From the NCBI GenBank assembly GCA_900552755.1, contig USAY01000056.1, positions 1 through 12,065 on the forward strand: a stretch of DNA of 12,065 bases, given 5' to 3'. The DNA is from an uncultured Collinsella sp. (GTDB lineage Bacteria; Actinomycetota; Coriobacteriia; Coriobacteriales; Coriobacteriaceae). The notes under the pieces are model-generated. The model was not told where the DNA came from. It made no database searches and was given only the letters and a program-made list of their open reading frames with translations. Shown piece after piece: positions 1 through 6,089 of this stretch. Within the stretch, counting starts at the first letter, position 1, and each line of letters starts with the position of its first letter. Position numbers and translations under genes: made by a program.

Positions 1-2016
1 CAGGGCGGGGGAGTCGTTGATGCCGTCGCCCACCATGGCGACCTTGCTGCCCGCACCCTGCAGTTCGCGCACGTGGCGTTCCTTGTCGGCGGGGAGGACG
101 TCGGCGATGACCTGTTCGCTGCTCAGTCCCACGCGGCGGGCGATGGCTTCGGCCGTCACGCGGTTGTCGCCGGTGAGCATACGCACATCGACGCCGAGCT
201 TGCGCAATGCGGCGATGGCAGCAGCGCTCGTCTCTTTGACCTCGTCGGCCACGGCGATGGTGCCGACAAGCTCACCGTTCTTGGCAAAGAACAGCGGCGT
301 CTTGCCTTCGGCAGCGAACTGCTCGGCAAGACCGGCGGGCACCTCCGCGCCCAGCTCGTTCATCAGGCGCACGTTGCCGGCTGCGATGACATTCTGCCCC
401 TCGCGCGCCGTAACGCCTCGTCCAGGCACTGCGGCAAAGTCCTCGACCATGCGCGCCACGATTCCGCGCGCCTCGCACTCGGCCATAATCGCTTCGGCCA
501 GCGGGTGCTCGCTCGAGCGCTCCAGCGCGGCGGCTAACTTGAGCAGCGCCTTTTCGCTCATGGCGGGCGAGCCGTCGGCGCGCGCGGCAACCACAATATC
601 GGTCACGGCCGGCTTGCCGCGGGTGACCGTGCCCGTCTTGTCGAGCACCACGGTGCCCACGCTGCGTAGGTTTTCCAGCGCCTCGGCGCTTTTGAACAGG
701 ATGCCCATTTCGGCGCCCTTGCCGGTGCCCACCATGATGGCGACGGGCGTGGCCAGGCCGAGTGCGCACGGACAGCTGATCACCAACACCGCCACGGCGG
801 AGGTGAGCGCCTCGTTCACGCTGCCGGTCAGTGCCATCCACACCGCAAAGGTCACGGCCGAGATTACGAACACCACGGGCACAAACACGCCGGCGACCTT
901 ATCGGCCATGCGGGCGATGGGCGCCTTGGTGGCGTTGGCGTCCTCGACGAGCTGGATGATCTTGGCAAGCGACGTGTCGGCGCCCACGCGCGTGGCGCGG
1001 AAGGTAAACGATCCGGTGCGGTTGACCGTGGCGGCGTTGACGGTGTCGCCGGCGGTCTTTTCCACGGGGATGGACTCGCCGGTGAGCGCACTCTCGTCCA
1101 CGGCCGACGCGCCCTCGAGTACTACGCCGTCGACAGGGATAGACTCGCCGGGGCGCACACGCAGGACATGGCCGGGAAGGATGGCGTCGACGTCGACGGT
1201 GGACTCGGTGCCGTCCTCGGCCACGACGGTCGCGGTCTTGGGCGCCAGGTCGATCAGCGCTTCGATGGCGCCGCCGGTTTTGGATTTGCTGCGCGTCTCG
1301 AGGTATTTGCCCACGGTGACGAGCGACAGGATTGTGCCCGCACTCTCAAAATACAGATTGTCCATGCCCGTCATCATGGCCTCGTGGACCTGGCCCGCGG
1401 CTAGCTGGTCGGCCATGATGAACATGGCGTAGAACGACCAGACGATGGAGGCGGTGGCGCCCACGGCGATGAGGGCGTCCATGGTGGGCGCGCCGTGTGC
1501 GAGTGATTTAAACCCGTTGATAAAGTACGCGTCGTTGACATAGACGATGGGAATGAGCAGGACGAGCTCAGTGAGGGCGAGCGTCATGCTGTGGATGTGG
1601 TCGGTGAAGATGCCGGGCAGCGGCCAGCCGAGCATGTGCCCCATGCCTATGTAGAACAGCGGGATGAGGAATACGATTGAGACGATGAGGCGGGTGCGCA
1701 TGGCAGAGGCGGCGGCCTCCAGCTTTTTGGTTGGCGACTCCATATGGGCGGCGCCAGAGCTGGCTTGCGTGCTGCCGTTTGAGCCGGCGGTACCGGTGCC
1801 CGCATCGACGGGCGAGGCCGAGTAGCCGGCACGGTCGACGGCGGTGCAGATATCGTCGGGAGAGATCTGCGCGGGGTCATAGTCCACCAGCATGGAGCCG
1901 GCGAGCAGGTTGACCGCGACGTTCTGGACGCCGTCGAGCTTGCTCACGGCGCGGTCCACGTGCGCCTGGCAGGCGGCGCACGTCATGCCGCCTACGTCAA
2001 ACTTATCTTGAGCCAT
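1..2016 (-). CDS. copA: Copper-exporting P1B-type ATPase, 3' end outside the window
   Basis: This inner-membrane pump uses ATP to export Cu(+). The first 672 residues lie in the window; comparison with single-HMA CopA proteins suggests roughly 75-110 residues, including the last membrane helices, are missing. Visible in order: an N-terminal HMA metal-binding domain with GMTCAAC (C13, C16); a Ser/Gly/Ala linker near residues 70-95; the first membrane helices from about residue 103; the actuator motif TGES (312-315); the ion-site helix with Cys-Pro-Cys (415-417), typical of Cu(+)/Ag(+) pumps; the phosphorylation motif DKTGT with acceptor Asp459; the His-Pro pair (H504, P505) of P1B ATPases; and the hinge GDGIND (663-668). 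The ATG at 2016 is supported by a strong ribosome site (AGAAAGGAGA) about 5 nt upstream. No copZ or csoR is adjacent on the visible side. The CPC motif argues for copper rather than Zn/Cd. Confidence 0.95.
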   Translation of the reverse strand, partial: MAQDKFDVGGMTCAACQAHVDRAVSKLDGVQNVAVNLLAGSMLVDYDPAQISPDDICTAVDRAGYSASPVDAGTGTAGSNGSTQASSGAAHMESPTKKLEAAASAMRTRLIVSIVFLIPLFYIGMGHMLGWPLPGIFTDHIHSMTLALTELVLLIPIVYVNDAYFINGFKSLAHGAPTMDALIAVGATASIVWSFYAMFIMADQLAAGQVHEAMMTGMDNLYFESAGTILSLVTVGKYLETRSKSKTGGAIEALIDLAPKTATVVAEDGTESTVDVDAILPGHVLRVRPGESIPVDGVVLEGASAVDESALTGESIPVEKTAGDTVNAATVNRTGSFTFRATRVGADTSLAKIIQLVEDANATKAPIARMADKVAGVFVPVVFVISAVTFAVWMALTGSVNEALTSAVAVLVISCPCALGLATPVAIMVGTGKGAEMGILFKSAEALENLRSVGTVVLDKTGTVTRGKPAVTDIVVAARADGSPAMSEKALLKLAAALERSSEHPLAEAIMAECEARGIVARMVEDFAAVPGRGVTAREGQNVIAAGNVRLMNELGAEVPAGLAEQFAAEGKTPLFFAKNGELVGTIAVADEVKETSAAAIAALRKLGVDVRMLTGDNRVTAEAIARRVGLSSEQVIADVLPADKERHVRELQGAGSKVAMVGDGINDSPAL

Positions 2017-2063
2017 GGCTTCTCCTTTCTGTGACGTGGTGTCGGAAATGTTAACCTGCCGAT

Positions 2064-2094
2064 ACTATACACCCATACCCCCTGGGGGTGTCCA
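2064..2094 (-). promoter_or_regulatory. copA promoter with 19-bp spacer
   Basis: On the minus strand a -35-like TGGACA (2089-2094) and a -10-like TATAGT (2064-2069) are separated by 19 bp, about 48 bp upstream of the copA ATG. A long spacer is typical of promoters activated by MerR/CueR proteins, but repressor-controlled promoters can also deviate from 17 bp. The spacer is mostly filled by the G/C palindrome listed separately. The elements are seen directly; promoter activity is inferred. Confidence 0.6.
2077..2089. promoter_or_regulatory. Putative copper-sensor operator
   Basis: This is a perfect inverted repeat, ACCCCC-T-GGGGGT, lying between the -35 and -10 boxes of copA. CsoR-family Cu(+) repressors bind pseudo-palindromes of this kind (C-run, short centre, G-run flanked by TA-type bases) in front of copA genes, and the outer bases here (ATACCCCC / GGGGGTGT) fit. 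A CueR/MerR activator would also sit in this position. No regulator gene is visible in the window, so which protein binds is an inference; a CsoR-type repressor is my first guess. Confidence 0.55.
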
Positions 2095-2166
2095 GTACAG
2101 AATAAATGTATGACATCTCGCTACAGAAGGAGACTGACTGCCGGGGCAGCGGACCGTCCGGCCAAC

Positions 2167-2223
2167 ATCTCAATCTGTAACAACTAGACCCGTTTTTGCT
2201 GAGTTGCTGTTACGGATCGAGAC
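2167..2223 (+). repeat. 57-bp palindromic element, copy 1
   Basis: The left arm is 2167-2182 and the right arm 2208-2223, around a 25-nt centre (2183-2207) that begins ACTAGACCCGTTTTTG. The arms are imperfect: the left outer base and two internal bases differ from consensus, one of them leaving a possible G-U pair. It is the first member of a doublet with copy 2. Both are followed by AAACCG. Confidence 0.8.
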
Positions 2224-2247
2224 AAACCGTCCGGGGTCAACTCAAAC

Positions 2248-2304
2248 GTCTTGATCTGTAACACCTAGCAGCGAAGATGACCCCTTACTGTTACAGATCG
2301 AGAC
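2248..2304 (+). repeat. 57-bp palindromic element, copy 2
   Basis: The left arm is 2248-2263 (GTCTTGATCTGTAACA) and the right arm 2289-2304 (TGTTACAGATCGAGAC). They are complementary over 16 bp except for one T/G wobble and surround a 25-nt centre (2264-2288) starting CCTAGC. It starts 81 bp after copy 1 and has the same orientation. Confidence 0.85.
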
Positions 2305-2335
2305 AAACCGGAGCAGGTGTCTTGGACCCTGCAAT

Positions 2336-2374
2336 GAAAAACGCCGGGGCGCCCGCGTGATGGGCGCCCCGGCG
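2336..2374 (-). terminator. Intrinsic terminator of the LPXTG surface-protein gene
   Basis: A perfect 13-bp G/C-rich stem (2342-2354 with 2362-2374) encloses a 7-nt loop. Read on the minus strand it is followed at once by five T residues (2341-2337). It lies about 60 bp past the TAA at 2434, a classic Rho-independent terminator for leftward transcription. Confidence 0.9.
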
Positions 2375-2433
2375 CATGCTGGGCAGGGTTTGCGAAGCGG
2401 TGGGAGGGAGGAGAAGCCGTCCTCCCGAAATCC

Positions 2434-5400
2434 TTACTCCTGACGACGCTTCTTGTCGGTCAGGAAGACGCCAGCGGCTACGAGCACGACACCTCCGATG
2501 ACAAACGTCTCACCGGTGAGCGCAGCATTGTCGCCTGTGGTGGGAAGTGCCGAGTTGGCGGCCGTCTTGGCGTTGCCGGTAGACGGCTTTCCAGCAGCCG
2601 GCTTAGCGGCAGCCTGCGTGATCTTGGCCTGCTCGGCCTTCGCTGCCTCTTGCTCCTGGCGGGCGATCTCGTCCTTCAGGGCTTGCTCGGCGGCTACGCG
2701 TTTTGCCTTCGCCTCGTTGTAGGCATTGAGCGCTGCGGTGTAGGCGGGCGTCGCAGCATCAAGGTCTGCCTGAGCGGCATCAAGTGCGGCCTTTGCGTTA
2801 TGTTCTGCCTGCTTGGCGGCGACGCACTTGGCAAAGAGGGCATTGAGCGTATCATTCGCGTTTGCATCAGAGCCAGTAGCAATGCCGTTTTCGACGTTGA
2901 TGGACTTTAGCTTTCCGAGGGTAGCGACAGCGGCATCCGATGCGGCCTGAGAATTCTCGATCGCCTGTTCGGCGTTCGCGATGGCATCATTTGCCGCACC
3001 AAGGGCGACTCCGGCCTCAGTCACTGCTGCGTCGGCGTCCTTCTTGGCCGCCTTGGCCTCGGTAAGATTGTTGGCCGCGTTGCTCAGGGCGTCGGCATGG
3101 GCCTTCTTTGAAGCAAAGTCGTTTTTCGCCGTGGTCAGATCGCTCGCAGCGTGCTCCGCGGTCGCCGCCTTGGCCTCGGCGTTGTCCTTCGCGGTGTCGA
3201 GGGCCTGCTTCTTGGCAGCCGCGTCGCGCTCCGCCTTTTCGAGAGCACTCTGGGCAGACGTCTGGGCTGCCGTGGCTTCATCAAGCGTTTGATGGGCCTT
3301 GTCAGCCTTTTCCTGAGCCGCAGCAACATCGGCAGAATACTTGGCAAGTTCCTTCTTTGCATCTTGCAGAGCCTGCTGCTTTACGAGAGTTTCTGCCTTG
3401 GCGTCATCAACCTTCTTCTGACTCTGAGCGGCTTGCTCTTGCGATGCCTTAAGCTCGGCGCGCTTCTGGTTGACGACCTGCTCTGCGGTCGCCACGTTAC
3501 TTTGGGCGGCTTTGACCTGGTCTTCGGCTTCGGTAACTTTTCCGTTTGCCTTGGCGAGATTCTGCTCTGCTAGGGCAACAGCGGCGGCGGCACTTGCTAC
3601 GCTGTCGTTCTTGGCGGCAAGGTTGCTGTTCGCGGTATCAACGCCTTCCTGCTTTTGAGCGACGAGGGTCTCAGCTACCTTTACGGCATTGGCTTTCGAT
3701 GCTGCTGTGCTGCGCTTTTGTTCAAGGTCCGTCTTTGCGGCGGCGAGCTTTTCGCTGGCTTTGGAGAGGCTCAGCTGATACTGATCAAAGAGATTCTCGA
3801 GTTCATCGATCGAGTATTCTTTCTCGTACGAACCGTAATTATTGTCGATCTCCAAGACGAACACATACGGCCAAAGGGTTCCGCGCGAGTTGATGCCGTA
3901 TCCCATGGTTTTGGCGTTAGGTTGTACGATATTCAAATAATGGCCGACGGTGCCAAAACCCACGCCTTGGGCTCCGAATTCGGTACCGTGACTCCAGAAA
4001 GTCTTCCAAGCATCTTTGGGGGCAACGTTGCCAAGGCCGGCTTTCGCTGCAGCATCGTCAAATATTTTCTTTTCGCCATCAACCCATTGGTGCGCGATGT
4101 TTTCTTTCGTGCTGAAGTTCCAAGCGGCATTTTCAAATCCGGCATAGTCTGAGTGCCCCTTCGTTGCGTCGGAGTAATTGGAATCAGACTGAGCGATTGC
4201 CATTTGCTCTGCCGTTACCTTAAGCTCGCTAAGGCCGACGCTTTTGCGATATTCATTAATTTCGCGCAGCTTGCCAAACGAAAGCTTGGCGTTGTCGAGT
4301 GACGTGCCGTCTTTTTTATCGCCAATGGTCGTCGGGTTTTTATCGCTCTGCCTATAGATGATGTTTGCAGCGTCGTTGGCACCGATGAACTGGTAGAAGC
4401 CGATGACGCTCTGCGCCTCCGCCGTCGTTGCCTTATCGGTTGCCGCCTTGCACGTATCGTATGCTTTCTGTGCATCGATAACGGCTTGATCGGCGGCCGC
4501 CTGGTTTGCCTTGGCAGTTTTGAGCGCCTTGTCTGCCTGCTCCTTCTCGGCTTTTGCCTGATCGACTTGTTTCTGAGCGGCCTTTGCTTTCTCCAGTTCG
4601 GTAGCATGTGCCTGCTTTGCCGAGGTCAACTCCGATTGCGCCGCATCGGCTTTCGTCTGGGCTGCCGTTACATCATTTTCGGCTGCTGCGACTGTCTGCT
4701 TCTTGGCTTCGAGCTCGCTTTCGGCACCGGTGAGGGCGTCCTGCTTGGATGCAACGTCGCTATTTGCCTGAGAAAGGCCTGCTTCGGCAGCCGCCTGCTG
4801 CTGCTTCGCCTGGTCGAGTGCGCTTTGGGCAGCATCGACCTTTGCCTGGGCGGCGTCATACTCCGGGCCCTCGGCGCCTGCCTTTGCGGCCGCCAAATCG
4901 GCTTGTGCGCTGTCGTACGCTGTCTGTGCCGCAACTAGCTTAGCATCCGCGGCGGTCTTTTCCTGCTGAGCGGAAGCCAGCGTGCCTGCCGCCTCGTCGT
5001 AAGCGTTCTGCGCGGCGCTCTGAGCCTGCTGGGCATCGGCGAGCGCGGAATCGGCAGCGGCCTTTGCAGCCTTTGCTTGGTCCAGAGCGGCCTGCGCATC
5101 TGCGGCAGCCTGCTCGGCGACCTTGATTTCCTCCGGCGTTGCGTTGGCGGCTGCCTTCTGGGCTGCCTCGAGCTTGGCCTGCGCATCAGCTGCCGCCTGC
5201 TTTGCGGCATCAAGGACCTTCGACTTGTCCTCGGCGTCGGTCTTGGCTGCATCGAGCTTTCCTTGGGCATCCTTCAGCGTGGCACTGGCGCTGTCGGCCG
5301 CCTTGACGCTTTCATCGAGCTGGCGAGCATATTCGGCGCGCGCGGCGGCCTCTGCCTGCGAATTATCGGAGACGGAGGCGTCATAGGTGCTTTGTGCGTT

Positions 5401-5769
5401 GTCGCGGGCCGCCTGCTTTTCGGTATAGGGGGCAGCCACCGTGTCGTAGTCGGATTTGGCGTCTGCCTCGGCAGCCTTTGCGGCATCGATCGCAGCCTGC
5501 AGGTCGGCAATCTTCTGGGCGTTTGCCTTTACTGCGGAGCCTGCCGCCTCGCCGGCGTGGATAGCAAGCGGCGACATGATTGCGTCCTGTGCCGTGGTAT
5601 CACTTGCATCGTTGGCAAATGCCGAGAACGGCGCGAGCAGCGTCGAGCCAGTCATAGCGATGGTGGTTGCCGCGGTGACGGCGAGTCGTGTTGCCTTGTG
5701 GCCCGAGAATGTGGGGCGAGGCTCGGCGCCGCCTGAGACTTTCAAGTGTTTAGGTGCGTACTTTGCCAT
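2434..5769 (-). CDS. LPXTG-anchored coiled-coil surface protein with central CAP/SCP domain (PrgA-like)
   Basis: This 1111-residue protein is predicted to be covalently attached to the cell wall. Visible in order: a Sec signal peptide (about 1-52, ending AFA); an Ala/Gln/Lys-rich coiled-coil arm (about 75-440); a CAP/SCP domain (about 450-646) with H539 (GHS), E556 (KENIAH), H594 (WSHGTE) and GHYLN around H610; a second coiled-coil arm (about 655-1045); then LPTTG (1075-1079), a membrane helix and the basic tail KKRRQE. CAP between two long arms is the layout of enterococcal PrgA (SEC10/PgrA surface-exclusion family), where the arms form a stalk and CAP sits at its tip; an adhesin role is equally possible. 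I chose the ATG at 5769 over an in-frame TTG at 5781 because the TTG lies within the GGGAGAAG ribosome site. Only two cysteines were seen (C441, C982). It appears monocistronic, with its own terminator. Confidence 0.9.
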   Translation of the reverse strand: MAKYAPKHLKVSGGAEPRPTFSGHKATRLAVTAATTIAMTGSTLLAPFSAFANDASDTTAQDAIMSPLAIHAGEAAGSAVKANAQKIADLQAAIDAAKAAEADAKSDYDTVAAPYTEKQAARDNAQSTYDASVSDNSQAEAAARAEYARQLDESVKAADSASATLKDAQGKLDAAKTDAEDKSKVLDAAKQAAADAQAKLEAAQKAAANATPEEIKVAEQAAADAQAALDQAKAAKAAADSALADAQQAQSAAQNAYDEAAGTLASAQQEKTAADAKLVAAQTAYDSAQADLAAAKAGAEGPEYDAAQAKVDAAQSALDQAKQQQAAAEAGLSQANSDVASKQDALTGAESELEAKKQTVAAAENDVTAAQTKADAAQSELTSAKQAHATELEKAKAAQKQVDQAKAEKEQADKALKTAKANQAAADQAVIDAQKAYDTCKAATDKATTAEAQSVIGFYQFIGANDAANIIYRQSDKNPTTIGDKKDGTSLDNAKLSFGKLREINEYRKSVGLSELKVTAEQMAIAQSDSNYSDATKGHSDYAGFENAAWNFSTKENIAHQWVDGEKKIFDDAAAKAGLGNVAPKDAWKTFWSHGTEFGAQGVGFGTVGHYLNIVQPNAKTMGYGINSRGTLWPYVFVLEIDNNYGSYEKEYSIDELENLFDQYQLSLSKASEKLAAAKTDLEQKRSTAASKANAVKVAETLVAQKQEGVDTANSNLAAKNDSVASAAAAVALAEQNLAKANGKVTEAEDQVKAAQSNVATAEQVVNQKRAELKASQEQAAQSQKKVDDAKAETLVKQQALQDAKKELAKYSADVAAAQEKADKAHQTLDEATAAQTSAQSALEKAERDAAAKKQALDTAKDNAEAKAATAEHAASDLTTAKNDFASKKAHADALSNAANNLTEAKAAKKDADAAVTEAGVALGAANDAIANAEQAIENSQAASDAAVATLGKLKSINVENGIATGSDANANDTLNALFAKCVAAKQAEHNAKAALDAAQADLDAATPAYTAALNAYNEAKAKRVAAEQALKDEIARQEQEAAKAEQAKITQAAAKPAAGKPSTGNAKTAANSALPTTGDNAALTGETFVIGGVVLVAAGVFLTDKKRRQE

Positions 5770-5835
5770 TTCTTCTCCCAATCGTTGAAGGGGTACCTAT
5801 GACAATTCGTACGTTACGACCGCCGAAAGGGTTCC

Positions 5836-5847
5836 TGTTGCGCAACA
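5836..5847. promoter_or_regulatory. Perfect 12-bp palindrome upstream of the surface-protein gene
   Basis: The sequence TGTTGCGCAACA reads the same on both strands and is centred about 72 bp upstream of the LPXTG gene's ATG. Its position suits an operator for a dimeric regulator. I could not identify a convincing -35/-10 pair around it, so the regulatory role is an inference. Confidence 0.35.
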
Positions 5848-5910
5848 TTGGCAAGGAAATATCGACACACTTGAATCACATTTACGAGGCGAAGTTCTCG
5901 GCAAGCTAAT

Positions 5911-5967
5911 GTCTCGTTCTGTAACATCTAGAGAGGTTTTTGACCCTTTACTGTTACTGATTGAGAC
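5911..5967 (+). repeat. 57-bp palindromic element, copy 3
   Basis: The left arm is 5911-5926 (GTCTCGTTCTGTAACA) and the right arm 5952-5967 (TGTTACTGATTGAGAC), with three mismatches between them. The 25-nt centre (5927-5951) begins TCTAGAGAGG and contains a T-run, as in copies 1 and 5. It is the first unit of the second doublet. Confidence 0.8.
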
Positions 5968-5990
5968 GTTGTCTCGCAGGGTTGGGGTTT

Positions 5991-6047
5991 GTCTCGATCT
6001 GTAACATCTAGACCTGTATCTGCCGAGCTAGTGTTACAGATCGAGAC
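5991..6047 (+). repeat. 57-bp palindromic element, copy 4 (perfect arms)
   Basis: The arms 5991-6006 (GTCTCGATCTGTAACA) and 6032-6047 are perfectly complementary over 16 bp around a 25-nt centre (6007-6031) starting TCTAGACC. This copy best represents the family consensus. It starts 80 bp after copy 3 and about 43 bp beyond the kinase stop codon. Confidence 0.9.
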
Positions 6048-6089
6048 ATTTGCCGGGGAGGGGTCCCGTCACGGCAAGACGCCCGCTCT

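Larger units (their letters stand above)
2017..2433. other. Intergenic region between copA and the surface-protein gene
   Basis: This 417-bp gap holds, from right to left, the terminator of the LPXTG gene, two copies of the 57-bp palindromic element (2167-2304), and the copA promoter with its operator. The doublet lies between the terminator and the copA promoter, so it should belong to neither transcript. I see no supported small gene or RNA in it. Confidence 0.7.
5770..6089. other. Intergenic region between the kinase and surface-protein genes
   Basis: This 320-bp gap holds copies 3 and 4 of the palindromic element, the 12-bp palindrome at 5836-5847, and the leader of the LPXTG gene. Just past the kinase stop a weak hairpin can form on the minus strand (TTGCCG pairing with CGGCAA, about 6053-6077), but no T-run follows, so I do not call a terminator. 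I see no gene. Confidence 0.6.

Noticed and set aside
17..1432. Plus-strand open frame of 471 codons opposite copA
   Set aside because: Ser/Ala/Thr-rich product with no motifs. The opposite strand carries all P-type ATPase motifs in frame, so this is a high-GC shadow.
2110..2140. Possible sixth, degenerate copy of the palindromic element (CATCTCGCTACAG)
   Set aside because: Only a partial match to the left arm; no matching right arm at the fixed distance.
2183..2304. CRISPR-like or riboswitch interpretation of the repeated intergenic units
   Set aside because: Units are palindromic with conserved centres, only two per site, and lie outside predicted transcripts. No spacer array or cas genes were seen.
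5779..5781. TTG at 5781 as the start of the surface protein
   Set aside because: The TTG forms part of the GGGAGAAG ribosome site that serves the ATG at 5769.
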